A model generated the notes under the pieces. It worked only from the letters and a program-made list of their open reading frames with translations, ran no database searches and was not told the origin of the DNA. Shown piece by piece: positions 38,118-51,000 of a DNA stretch of 64,000 nt. The DNA comes from Dirofilaria immitis (lineage: Eukaryota > Nematoda > Chromadorea > Rhabditida > Onchocercidae). Numbering within the stretch: the first letter of the stretch is position 1; every line of letters begins with the position of its first letter. The position numbers and the translations under genes are program-made. The stretch spans positions 5,396,501-5,460,500 of the forward strand of contig JAKNDB010000087.1 of NCBI GenBank assembly GCA_024305405.1, in the 5' to 3' direction.

Positions 38118-39319
38118 AAGATATGAAAATTCATGTTAAAGTGTAATGACAAACTTAAGATAAATATATTTAATAATAGGAGACACACAAAAAGCTTGAA
38201 AGCATAATTTAAAAATTTAGACTTGGCGAGCTAGAAGCATGACACGTATCAATTTTTCTCCTTCCCATTACAGTTCAAGAACCTGAAAAAGCTAATTCCC
38301 AAGAACTTAACTATTCTAAGTATAAATTAAAACTGTGATTTAAATGAATTTTCGACAAGCGTTTTTGTCGACAAAAACATTTACTTGGAAATGGTTTTTT
38401 CACAGCTGTTTTCTGGGGAAATTTATAAAAAAATTCAATTATTGGATATAAATTATTCTTTATGTACATATGCAGTGTTTTAATGTCAAAAACTATACAG
38501 GAAAAATTATTTTAAATCTCTTTGAAAAGAAGCACCTTGTCTGAATTTAAATTTCGATTACCCATTTTCTACTAAGTAAATTTATAAAACTTTAGAGAAG
38601 CATTAAAAGTCAGTTTTGTCAAAACAGTTGATAATGCTTTAAATATTCCAGAAAAAAATAATACAACAGCTTGGCATTGCAGGAATGTGCTTTGTGTCTG
38701 TTCAAATCATCATCTGGAGACTATCTGAAGAAACAAATTGCAAGAGATAAACTATATTCCTCATCAATCAAAATATATATTTTGAATTTTGATGCGAATT
38801 CAAAATTTAAGCGAGACCAATGCTGACATTCGCCTTCATCACTCCTAAAGAAGTTATAAATTTACTTAGTAGAAAATGGGTAATCGAAATTTAAATTCAG
38901 ACAAGGTGCTTCTTTTCAAAGAGATTTAAAATAATTTTTCCTGTATAGTTTTTGACATTAAAACACTGCATATGTACATAAGGAATAATTTATATCCAAT
39001 AATTGAATTTTTTTATAAATTTCCCAGAAAACAGCTGTGAAAAACCATTTCCAAGTAAATGTTTTTGTCGACAAAAACGCTTGTCGAAAATTCATTTAAA
39101 TCACAGTTTTAATTTATACTTAGAATAGTTAAGTTCTTGGGAATTAGCTTTTCAGGTTCTTGAACTGTAATGGGAAGGAGAAAATTGATACGTGTCATGC
39201 TTCTAGCCCGCCAAGTCTAAATTTTTAAATTATGCTTTCAAGCTTCTTGTGTGTCTCCTATTATTAAATATATTTATCTTAAGTTTGTCATTACACTTAA
39301 CATGAATTTTCATATCTTG
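38118..39319. repeat. Large inverted repeat (two ~470-bp arms, ~255-bp spacer)
   Basis: The left arm (38118 to about 38593) is repeated in reverse complement at about 38849-39319 with only a few differences, for example one T inserted and a few substitutions. Each arm carries the 18-bp palindrome GTTTTTGTCGACAAAAAC (about 38361 and 39061). The spacer encodes nothing visible. There are no obvious terminal target-site duplications or transposase. It resembles a fold-back or MITE-like element or a recent inverted duplication; a transcript would form a long hairpin RNA. Confidence 0.9.
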
Positions 39320-40015
39320 AAGTATGACATTTACACAACTATTAAACTCAGGAGTTGAAGAATTGAAAGTTTATGTTCAACTGCTCGAGAAGACTGAAAC
39401 AAGTATTTTTGATGCAATAAAGCAGGGAGGATAAGGAGAAGGAAGGCTATAATCCAATTTAAAGACATCACTCGAAGCTACAATTACATGCTCTTCCACA
39501 TACATTCGGTAATAATAAGCTTCTAAACCATAACTTTTTCATATTTTATTTACAACAGAAAAGCTAAGTAAGCATCGCCAGAATATCAAACTAGCCAAAA
39601 TATCAGAAAAACAAAAAACAGTACTCCAAACAATTTTTGATATATTCTTTGATCGTTTAAATTGATTCTCATAGTCTCTCAAAACAATCTTAAAAGTTTC
39701 AGAAATCGCAGAAATTGAAAGTCATGGAAAAAAAGACTATAAATTACCTGACAATCGCTCTCCTCACCACCATGTCTTCCTTTATAACCCGCTGATCCTA
39801 ATGAATTTTGACTTTTGGCTATCTGACTCCTAAACCCTTCGGAACAACAATCGATAAATACCAGTAGCCGTGAAGCTGTGATATGGGGTAGAGCGCAAAT
39901 ATGATAAGCGTGAAGAGAGGAAAAAGGGAGGGGTTGGTACGTGTTAGCTGGACGTGAATGCCGTACAATCGGGCTGTGCCACTCATGACATTACATCTTC
40001 AGCGAAATAGGGACG
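39320..40015. other. Upstream region of the NASP gene
   Basis: Non-coding as far as I can see. A locally more G+C-rich stretch from about 39890 runs into the NASP start. TTCAG at 39998-40002 precedes the ATG by 14 bases and is a plausible spliced-leader acceptor. Confidence 0.5.
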
Positions 40016-43000
40016 ATGGCGCCTATCTCGAGAAACGATGAATATAGCAATAAGCAGAAAGACGATGAGTCAGTTAATTTTTTCGCTGAAAGTTCACAGA
40101 AAACATTGGAATATGTTATGCCAGACTGAAAAGAACTATGCCGAAATATTATATTTCTATTGCTGAATTTTGCGTCTCTTTTTTAAGTACTAAGTAAATC
40201 TGAGAGGCACTGGTTTTGAAGTATTATCATTCCCAATTTTTTGTACTTTTTCTTAAATGCTTTCTGAGGTGTTTAACTGAATGATTTTTATATTAATTTT
40301 TTAAATCCTTAGATGACTGGAATTTGTGCAATTATTTTCAGAGATGTTGTAAAATTTCAAGCGCTTTTGACTGAAGGAAAACAAGCATATATATCAGGAA
40401 GATTCAAAGAAGCCGAAATAAAGCTAAGCGAAGCAGCTGAGCTTTCGTGGGTTTTGCTTGAAATTCGTTTAAGAATTGAACAAAAATTATTGCATAGAAT
40501 CAATTTAAAGCTTATATCTATCAAGATTTTGTCCTCTCTGAGATTGTTCCCACTAACTATTATCGAATAATAAATTGTAGAATATATGATAAAACAGAAG
40601 GCAAGTGCATGATAAGATGCAGACGGCAAATATATAATAAAATAGAAGGAAGTATCTCTTGAGTTAAAGTTTTAGTGTCAGCATTTATGGATATTTCACC
40701 ACGCCAACATTTGACCCTCATCTGTATTATGGCAAGACTTTGCTCGAATTGGCCAGACTAGAAGATAGTGTTTTTCAAATGCTCTACAAGGTATTAGAGC
40801 TACCGGCGAAGATGCATTCAAGAACCAAAACAACAAAAAGACGGAGATATGGAAGAATTGGAATCATTTACTAGTCCTTTTTTCATTTCTTACTTTCAGC
40901 TTATTGTTGATTTCTCGAATTATTTTTCATTCTTGATTTCTTGACTTAGATATGCTTTCTTAAAAAGAGAGCTGTCTCTTTGTTTGAAAAACGAACGAGC
41001 TGAAATTATAGAGAACACTGGTAGTACTTTGGAAGAGACTAACGAAGTCTTGGAGGAAAAAATTGCCCGTTGTCGAGTTGATTCTTCCACCATGTTACAG
41101 ACAAATAATGATGCAAGTCTTAACATCTATTTCTGTTTACTATTGCTGGACAAAAAGAAATCCTACTTAAAATTAAATTGTTTTTCCTTTGATTTGATTT
41201 TTGGAAATTTCCTAGAAAATTTTCATTTAGTTAAAATATAATTACGGATGTAAAATATGCTAAAGAATTGTAATTTTTCGATTCGTCGATCATTTCGTAC
41301 AAATTCTTTGACAATTTTTTGGGACTGGTCTTAGTGTATAGCCAAATAATTGATTTTCTGATAAACCAAACCAATTATTTTATTATTTTGATTGAAAATA
41401 ATATTTATGAAGGTATAAACTAAATTTTAAGGAAAACAGAAAAAGGAAGATTGACCATGATACTGACAATAATGAAACAAATGTGGCTATGGAAAATGAT
41501 AAAGGTAGCATAAGAAAAATACAAACAAGGAGAGATTACTCAATCAAAAGTGGTAAATTATATTTTATCTAAAAAAAAAACGTATTTGGTCGTCAAGTTC
41601 ATTTGCTGTTTCATTCTTAATATATTCATTGTAGAGAAAAACGAAGATGCAGTAGTGGATCATAAAGAATATAGAATCAAAATTGAAAGAAAAGAAAAGA
41701 AGAATGAAAATATGCAAGACGAGAAAAAGGAAGGAAAGAATAAAGCTGAAAACGAAGAAGAAAAGGATGATAAATTGGATGATAGTGAGGATGGAATTTC
41801 GGAGGAGAACGATAGCAAGGATGGATCTAGTGAAGCTGGAGATGTTGAGTATCTGCAGTTAGCGTGGGAGAATTTGGAAGTTGCGCGAGCTATTTGTGAC
41901 AAGTAGATGTTTTAGTTCTTTAAAATTCAAAGTTATATTGGTATTCCTATTCTTATAGCTATATTTCTGCAAGCTTATCTTAGGCTCGTTCCGTTTTGAA
42001 GTTTGCTTTTAAATTAATTGATAGCATCTGCATTTCTATGTTACCGATAATAGATTAGTTAGTATATTGTCTATGAAATATGACACGGAAGGAAGTTCTT
42101 TCAATTTCCATATAACTTGTTAGGCATTTTGAAAAAAATCATTAAGTGGGATCGTTTATAATATGTGAATGGAAAAAATAGTTTTGAAATTCAGTAATCA
42201 CTTGATTCCAATTTTTGATTTAAATTTGGGAGTAGATAGTCGTAATTTTCAGACATTTAGAAGAAGAAGGTTGGAAGGAAAAGAAAATAGAAGTTCTTTT
42301 GGATCTCACTGATTGCTCGACCGATGCAGAGAATTATAAACAGGCGATTGATGATATTGACGCTTGTATCATACTTATGGAAAGTATTTTTGATGAAGTC
42401 GATCGGCGTATTGCACAGGCCTATTTTATAAAAGGACGAACTCATAATCTTGCCAGGGATTTTGGAAATGCTGCTAAAGTTTTTAAAAAATCAAAACAAA
42501 TTCTGGAGGTGAGATTAGGTGAGTTAAATTTTGCTGCAGCGTTTTTAATTCACTTTTTATTTTCTCGTCTGCTTAAATTGATCAAACAAAAGACAGAAAA
42601 TATAAACTTGTATAAAATTATTTTTTGGAAGTTTGTATATGTATGAGATTGTGATGTAATCTTTATCTGGACCAGGTGAAAGTAAATATATTCCCCGCAT
42701 CTTGTATATATTTTAGCGAAACTCGAAATACGATTAGAACATGAAAACGATGAAGAGGTAGAGAAAATTAAGAAGGAAATTGATGAATTAAAATCTTTGT
42801 TGCCGGAGATTCAAATAAAAATCGATGATTCTTTAGAAAGCGCAAGAAGTTTAAAAAAGTGAGTTCCATTCATCGTCATTCAGCAAAACTAATTTTTAGT
42901 TGGATATACAGGAAATTTGAAACTTTGATGATTTGGCAGCTGTTTTAAAAATGCAGGTTATTCTAAAATTGGGTTGGATTATTCTAAAATTGGGTTGGAA

Positions 43001-43428
43001 TTGTTGTTCAACGTATTTGTTATTGTGCAAAGATTTGTTTAAAAGATAGCAAATTACGCTTCATTTTGTGGTTCGTTTTGGTTTTTTTTTGTCTATTGTA
43101 CTTGATTGTTTAGTTTCTTAATTTTTTTCCCATTTTTCTTATTTCGCTTTTCTTATTTCTTTTCCTTAATAAATGATTTAACCGTTATAAGCATTGATGT
43201 TTTAACCAAGTATAATCTAACTGATTACGCGTTTCAGAAAAGTGTTGTCGCAGATGACGATGAAGAAAAAGTTTTCCTTAAGTCATCGATAAAAGAAATG
43301 CCCGTTGACGATGTTAGCAATTTGGTACGTAAAAATTAAAAAGGCCAGCCGAGGGTAGAACTGAAAATAAAACAAAAAGATCGAAAGATGATGGCGATGC
43401 TGAAAATGCTTCAGCTGGTTCTTCTTAA
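40016..43428 (+). CDS. NASP/Sim3/Hif1-type histone chaperone (SHNi-TPR protein)
   Basis: NASP-family proteins bind histone H3 or H3-H4 in the nucleus and cytoplasm, protecting the soluble pool and supplying chromatin assembly. Approximate exons: 40016-40114, 40342-40450, 40676-about 40872, 40950-41116, 41432-41504, 41635-41902, 42253-42518, 42717-42858, 43239-43428. The first TPR-like segment reads LTEGKQAYISGRFKEAEIKL, followed by DPHLYYGKTLLELARLED. The middle is a long acidic linker (Glu/Asp/Lys-rich, 41640-41850), as in NASP. The paired TPR core follows with EYLQLAWENLEVARAICDK, YKQAIDDIDACIILMESI, then AYFIKGRTHNLARDFGNAAK. A coiled-coil (IKKEIDELKSLLPEIQIK) leads to the conserved MPVDDVSNLVRK and a basic tail ending NASAGSS. 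One-base losses near 40778, 40815 and 43340 are needed to keep frame; the exon 1-2 phase is uncertain. Confidence 0.9.
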
Positions 43429-44290
43429 TTTGGAATTCACTGCCATTGCTAAAATTGAAATTCGTTCTCCGTTATTATTTTCTGTTTTTTACTTCCTCTG
43501 TTTTTCATGCTTTACCTTTATTGTTTCCTCATTATTCGTTTCCTCTTCATTATTTCCATAAGTTTTTTTCGAATTCTGGTCGTGATATATTCCGTTTCCT
43601 CCGTTTTTAATCTTTCCGATTTTTGTAATTATTTGCAGCAGCTGCTCATTTTTTCTTCTATCTGACCTTGTTTTACGGTCGAGAACTAGGCTTGTATGCC
43701 ACTATCTGTAAATACAATTTACACAAAATTAAATATGATAGCTATTCGGCTTTTTATTTCTCTAATTTTCGTTATATTTCAAGTCCGTATGCCTCATGTT
43801 AAATATTGGTCTCACGTTACGAATTCAATTTGTTTTGTTTTGATGTTCGAATGCTTAAATTTCTTTTTAAAAAATTTTTTGTCTTACATCATAAAGTAAC
43901 AATAATATCGATTAATAAGATTAGAGTCGCTAAGTTCAAAATCAATCAAGCTCCTACTAGCTTTAATTTAAGGCATAGACAGTGGCAATGTATAATCCAA
44001 AAAAAAATAGAAATTAGTACTAATCCAGTCTACATTAGATTAATTGTGGTTTAAATATTGGGTAGCATCGTCGAGGAAGAACTTTTCGGCTTTTTTGTTT
44101 GGATATTTTGTTTAATATATATTGTTGACTAGTCCTTTCATTTTTATTTTCTTTCTAACATCTTTCCATTTCACCGTTTTCTCTTATTATGTTTATTGCT
44201 TTTTCTACCCTATTTCGAATTAATTCTTCTACTGTTGCGGGTTTTAATTTTTTAGACAAATATAATTTATTATTATGTTTTAAGGGGATA
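43429..44290. other. NASP 3' flank
   Basis: A+T-rich. A few open segments on the plus strand around 43700-44050 have no recognisable homology and are probably chance. Confidence 0.4.
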
Positions 44291-44405
44291 TTTTCAGGAA
44301 AGTAATGAAGGAGAAGTTATGAATCATCGATAAAAGAAATGCCTATTAATGATATCAATAATTTGGGACATAAAAAATGAAAGAACTAACAGAAAATAAA
44401 GTTGA
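44291..44405 (+). pseudogene. Degenerate duplicate of the NASP last exon
   Basis: TTTTCAG at about 44291-44297 is followed by sequence resembling 43239-43380. The shared core TCATCGATAAAAGAAATGCC occurs in both, and the MP.(D/N)D(V/I).NL part is recognisable. It then ends in an early TGA (TAAAAAATGA). It lies about 0.9 kb downstream of the true gene end in the same orientation, so it is a partial tandem duplication now decayed. Confidence 0.7.
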
Positions 44406-46142
44406 GATGGAAAGAGGGATGAAAAATTGGTGAGAGAAAGGATGAGTTTTAGCCGCCTCTATTCTTCATGTAGAATTCTGGCAGTATTTGTCTCTTTATT
44501 TGAAATAACTTTAAATTAAAATTCATAATTCGAAATATCACATGAGTTGTAAAACGAAAATCGCGCAAGACTATATGTGATTTATTTTCCATGAGTTTTA
44601 GTACAGGGTCGACTGAAGATGTATACTCAAGATTTATTTAAGTTATGCTATTTTGCCGAAAAAATTAAAGTTTTTAGTATGAGAACGAAATATTTCATAT
44701 AACGTCTAATTCAGCTTCTGCTACCTACTACTTTGTTCTAAAGTTCTTAATATTATGAAGTTCAATTAACTTGCTATTATTCTTTATTTGCTTAGGTTTA
44801 CCACTCTCGTTATATTTTTGGTGTACTCAGTAACTATGAAAATATAAGGATACTATAATTATACGATCTATTAATATAGCTCCTCTTTCTGGTACATTGC
44901 GTTGGTGCTAATGAGATATTAGTGTATTCAATCAGGTTATTGTCTTCCTATATTTTTAGTTCATTTAATATCATTTTCACTATTCACTTTAACCACTTTT
45001 AATTTCTCCAAATTGGACAGCAGAAACTATTGAAATGTAGAAGATGTAAAAGAAAAAGGTTTTTAGCTGAAAAATATATCAAATTTGTTCATATTTTAAA
45101 ACAAACGATCCAGAATATGATTGAACTTTGTCTTGATTTTTTTTCTTTTTGTTCACAATAAAAGCATAAGAATCACCCGATTTTTCGAAACTTTTCGGGA
45201 TCTGAAATTTAAGAGATTTTCAGATTCCATTTGTTACAACTTCCTCATAAAAGATGAATTAGGCTACAAAACTTTCAATTCATAATTCCAAGTATCCGTC
45301 CACTTCTTTTTCCAACTAAATTTATAATCTCATCAAAAGATAATACCGATAATCTTCAAACAACTTAATGCACGAAGAACAGTTAAATTATCGATTGTAT
45401 TGTCCATATTCATCAATTGGTTTATGTAACGTAATTGCGAAAATAAGCGAAAATAAAATCCTTCCTAACAAAGACTTTATTACACAACGAATCATATGTT
45501 CGATCCAACTATGAAAAATCATTCATGATACACTCGGATTTATCAAAGGAAGATTAGTGTTTAATAAAATAGTATAATAATTTATTTGCGATAACAGGCA
45601 AAGTTTACAACTCCTAATATGCTTTCTCCCTTGCTTACGAATTGGTTATCATTTTATCTTCTACACTGCAAAGGTTCAATGCGTAATCATTTAAATTCTT
45701 AAAGCTTCTAATCTTTGTGCAATAAATCAAACCTTCGTTGCAGTAATGAAATTAATTAATTAAAAGTTATTAAAATGATTTGTTCTTTCGAATAAATTTG
45801 ATGAATTCGAGAAAGGCGTTTGTTTCAGCGATCTTTCCTAAATTGTGATTACGACAGAAATTGCTTTATGTTGGATTCAGTGCAATATTTTATCAGTGCT
45901 ATCTTTTTGCAACCTAATCATCATTAAAATAATTGAGTTATATCATGATGGAATTAATTAGATAGAAATTATTAGATGGGATTACAAATATTTTCGATTT
46001 GTAAAATTTCCTCACAAGCATCAGTAAAAGCTATGCTAATCTTCAATCAGTCAACTTCTCCACCATAGGAATTAATTCTTGAAATAACGATATTTGGCAG
46101 CAATATCATTGAACATTTTAATACGTTTCCTTGAAGATCTTT
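44406..46142. other. Intergenic, nothing recognised
   Basis: A+T-rich spacer between the converging NASP and DB-module genes. No repeat, RNA gene or protein-like exon stood out. Confidence 0.5.
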
Positions 46143-48059
46143 TTAATCACTTTCATCCCAATCGCAGCGAGCTGCCCATTCTGGATTCCATCGTGGTACT
46201 GAGGACAAATTTTTCATCTGGAATGCAGAACGAAATACAAGATTGTGATAGAGACAATAAATAGTGAACCTAAATCAGAAAAATCATTGTATGAAATATC
46301 TTTGTAAAGGACAATACCATCATTAAAAGCTATAGTAAGGAGTTTGAAAATTTTTGAAAAAGCTAACATGACAATGAGTGATCGTTTCGATATATCTCAA
46401 GCAAGGTTGATATGTGAAAAGGCTTTGCAAATCACACGTTGGTACATCACCCTTGCAAAAACTCAAACATTCTGGAGCAATACCTTTAATAATTGTTTTA
46501 ATAACTAATCACACATTGAAATACTTGAAAGTGACTGGCACATCACAGACATAATTTAACGTTTGAAATAGATTATAAAACGTAGATTATAAAGGGAATT
46601 TCATATATAATCTATGGTTATTTCTAGACACAGATATCAAGTTTAATAATATTATTCGATCCAAAATTCTTCAAGTAGTTAACTGCGAATATTTAAAAAA
46701 TAATTTTCATATACAAAGCATCAAATAAGAGATTTTCTTTAAAAAGATTAAATTAAAAGAAGAAATTTTAAGAAATAAATTCGATAATTATTTAGAGTTG
46801 ATGAATGAATAAAGTGTTCAGCAATAGATAAACTATTCTAATAATTACCTTGCATTTGAGGACTCATAAAACAAATAGTAACAAAGAAAAAAACCTTTTG
46901 TTTACAGCATATTGTATTATCTCCAACATCAGCAGCACAATAAGCCCATGTGGTTAGTTGGGAGATACATTTATAGCCCAAACCCGTGTTAAGCTAGAAA
47001 TTTCTTTAAATGTTAATAGTTGCTTCTTTTAGTTATAATCATTTACTTTTCATTATATTTATGATTTCTTCTGAACTCTTTTGGACTCAGAAGATAGAGC
47101 TCAGTGAAAAGATCTCTGTACAGATTAACTGCTATCAATATAAAAATCATTAATGAAGTTTTTATGTTTGCGAAATATATTACGTGATTTTATCCTATTA
47201 AAAGAGAAAGCGGTATGATATAAATGAAATATGACGACAAGAACAAATGGCTTGCATCAATTGTAGCCAATGCTTTGTAATAAAATGCAAGAAACGTCTT
47301 CGTCTTTAAAGAATATTTTAGTTATTTTTTTATTTTCTATTATATCAACAATAGAATGTACAATAAACATTTTAAAAGAATTTTGAATTAAATAAAACCA
47401 ACCTCATCTAAACTAGTATTATATCTACATAGCCGCAAGCAAAATTCCATTTCTCGTCGACCGACCGCTTTGCAACATGACTGAATTCGATCGAAATGTA
47501 CGGCATCACAAGCGCATGGACATGTTCGTTTCAAAGTTTCTGCTTTCACACTATTACCATAGCATTGACCCTATAATATCAGAACAAAGATAATTAACAA
47601 ATTATAAATCACTATTGGCAACATCTTTATCAGGGTAGTATATAGATAGAGTTTCAAGTTGAAAATTATCTTTCTGTATATTGCAATGGCAAAATGGTGA
47701 AGTAAAAATCTTCCACAATAAGTGTTTCTAACAGTGAGCTTAATAAGGAATGAAAATATTTTCCTTTTACCATTATGAAACAATGTTCTTTTTATCAAAT
47801 GTACTCGATGTATTGATCAAAAAAATAGCTATATATAAGGTAATTGAATGAGTATTCACTAGTGGTGCAATCTAATCGATCTCTACACATGGAGAATACA
47901 TAATATTATGCGCAATAATACCTGTAAAGATTTTGTTAAGCAAAAGGCTTTCTCCTTTGGACATAGTTCAGCCATTTCCCTCTGCAACAATACACTTAAT
48001 CCAGGGATAATCAAATAGTAGCTGAAGAGGACGGAGTAATCGAAAATATGATGTGACAT
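46143..48059 (-). CDS. Small secreted cysteine-rich protein with a DB module, 5 exons
   Basis: Exons (minus strand): 47922-48059, 47403-47570, 46895-46993, 46368-46483, 46143-46217, giving roughly 165 residues. The ATG at 48059 opens a hydrophobic leader (FSYYLIIPGLSVLL) likely to be a signal peptide. The mature part has the DB-type cysteine pattern: QSCCKAVGRREMEFCLRLCR, then WAYCAADVGDNTICCKQK and GIAPECLSFCKGDVPTC. This matches the nematode DB family (CC..xGV...C...CR, then C.AD..DhtpCC...G...C...C.G). A tryptophan-rich tail (VPRWNPEWAARCDWDESD) ends at TAA 46143-46145. DB proteins are extracellular; their biochemical role is largely unknown. One G appears to be missing at the start of the fourth exon (46483). 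An earlier Cys-rich segment (GQCYGNS, CPCAC) precedes the module. Confidence 0.82.
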
Positions 48060-51000
48060 GCTGGCGGCAATTCCTTCTACTGCGTTCGGCAGCTGATAGT
48101 AGCAGTATAGATAGATTCAGCGTTTCTTTCTTTTCTTTTGATGTCTTTCTTCTTCATTCTCGATTTCTGGAAAATGGCCCAAATTTTCGTGATTAAAATG
48201 TAGATATCCTCTTTCTTGAGATGACAAAATGAAGGAGTGGATTATAATGATTGTCGTTTTATGACTGGTATGGTAATCCTATTGTTACGAGATAAGGTGA
48301 TCTGATAATGGTTAATAAAAGTGCTTAGGTTCAAAGTATAAATAAATTAATTTAATACCAAGTTGACTTCTTCGATATGATAAAGTGAAGAACTGATGTT
48401 TCTGTGGCGCATAAAACCTTTAGTTAGTATAACTGCGTCATTAGTGATTGTAGTTTGCTCGTTTTTCAAATCATCGTATCATCGCTTCAATCCTTTTTGA
48501 AGTCAACTACATTTAAATCAAACTAAGCGAATAGTATTGGGAAATATCAACAAAATAATCGGGAATTATGAGTCAGTAATGTTATTACTTCTATTTATTT
48601 AAACTTCAATGAAAAAATTTTGAAGTTTTAAATTGTTTCCATGGGAAATGTAACGTATCGACAAACAAATTAGGTATTTCTAGAAGAATTGAACCAGTTT
48701 TTTCAGCGAAGTTTGTAAGTCAGTTGATTAAGCTTCTTTGTTCTTTGTTCCGGATTTTTTGTCACGAAATTCTAGTAATAAGAAAAGCAATAATATTAAC
48801 TTTATTATATTGGAAATATTTATTCATATTATTGATAATACTTCTCAGATACCATTAATATTTGAAAACGATTGAGAAATCTACATTTCATGGGATTCAA
48901 AAGTTCATCTAATCTTCCTCATTTTTGATTTTTCGGAAAGTTTCCCATAGTTATGATCACAAAAAAACCACAACTGATAAAATTATGAACAAAGTTAATA
49001 AATTTTCTTTACGATTATGCCTTTTTAGTGGAGAAAATCTATATAAAAGATTTTGAAATGAGATTTCTGTTTACAAGAAGTTATTTCAACATTTATATGA
49101 AGAATGACTGCGGATTAACTAATATATTGATTATTTTGAAAATTTAAAAAAAAGGAACTTCGAAATTTCTGAAATGAGTCAACAAGTGGCATTAAAATTG
49201 AAGATTTTAAATGACAAATTTTTGCGATTACTTTTTAATATTTTCTTTTTCCCTTCACATCACCATTGTGTACTCCTTTTATCTCAGTATGCGCTTCCGA
49301 TTGTATTATCTTTTAGAATAATAACGAATTGTGTCGTTAGGTGAGTACACATTATCACCCTGTATGCGTCATTAACATTTTACCAAGGGGCATCGATTTA
49401 GCAAAGGATCGACATAAGATAATTTATTTCCACGCATCTCTTACCACAGCATCAGATTGCCCATCGTGAAGTAGGCGGCATTTTCATGAACGATTTTGCC
49501 TTCTTTCTTTTTGAAGAAACATCAACATTTCCTTTCTTTGAAAAATCTTTGTCAAAAGTGACATTAACTGTTACATCCAATAATAGAAGAGAATTAGAAA
49601 AAGCGATAGAATAAAAAACTACTCTTCGTGGTCGATGGTATCTTCAGTGATTTTTCTTCATCGGATTCTGAAAATGCAATGAAATTGGAATAAAACATGT
49701 CATATATATGTTAATCTCTTCAGGTTCAGGTGTAATATTTAGACTTTTATTAAGTCTTGAATAAACTCTTTGAGAAGAGTCAAACAGATAGCAATAAGAA
49801 ATGATAATCAATTTGTCTGTAATCATTAAAAATCAAATATTACTGGCAGCATTCATAACTTTCTAGGTCGTGAACTGTCCGGAGGTACGATTGGTGGTGC
49901 AAGATCTTTCTTCACCTAAAATTAATTCCAAACCATCAGTTATTTTTATACCTACATGCAATGTATATGTAGGAAACATAAGTAGACAATGTTTAAGATA
50001 TTCGAGTATAGAGATTTCATTCATCTTTTTAATAGAATCGACAATTTTGTTGAAACAATAACGTCGTTCGGAGAATGAGGGAAAAAAGAGACGATGAAAT
50101 GTGGTTTTGCTGCTGCTTATTCTCTGTAGTGAATGGATGAATCTAGCTGTAAATATCGTTGAAATTTCGCATAAATATGAAAATGCATCAAACTAACAAG
50201 TATTTCATTTGTTGATTTAATGACTATTTCTTATCTGAGATAGTTGCTGAAATCTTCTGCGATTGATTGAAATTAATCGCATACTTAAATGACGCATTAG
50301 AATCGTACAACCGAGATTGAATTCTAATCGTTAATAGTAAAAGGAATATCAATTATAAATACCCAGATCAATCAACGATTAATTTTCAAAAACTATGTGC
50401 TACAAAAGAATAATAAAATGTATTTTGAAATTCCATAAGGCTTCAAAGCCTATTACAATAGTTTAATACCCATTTATCCATGAAAATATTAAATAGGAGA
50501 GGAAAATAAACATCGTATGCATGATTACGATGTTCGTTCAAATGTGAAATGATTTTAATAATCACAATGCAAGCTGGCTAAGGAGCAAACATCGCGGTTA
50601 TTAGAAAAAATATTTTTATCTGGATCTGATAAATATTGATTGTAATATCAAATTATCCGAATTGAATAACATACAATGAATTTGCGGTGTATCTCGAAGA
50701 AATTTCAATCCAACGCTTCGAAACAATTTGTTCTTCAAGCCATTTTAAGTGCAACATACTTATGTACAAAAATTTCATTGGAGCGAATAATGATAAACTG
50801 AATGGTCCCTTTTATTTTTACAGAATTATTCAAACATGAAAGAATAAAGAAGGAATTCTCAACAATGAAATTCATTTAAAAAAATAAAAAAAAACAGAAG
50901 AATATCCAATAGAAGGAGAAAGATTTTCAGCTAAAAATTTTTGAAAAACGCTAAAAAATTGAAATCAGAGAACTCGAAGAAGTATAGGAAGGATTAAATA

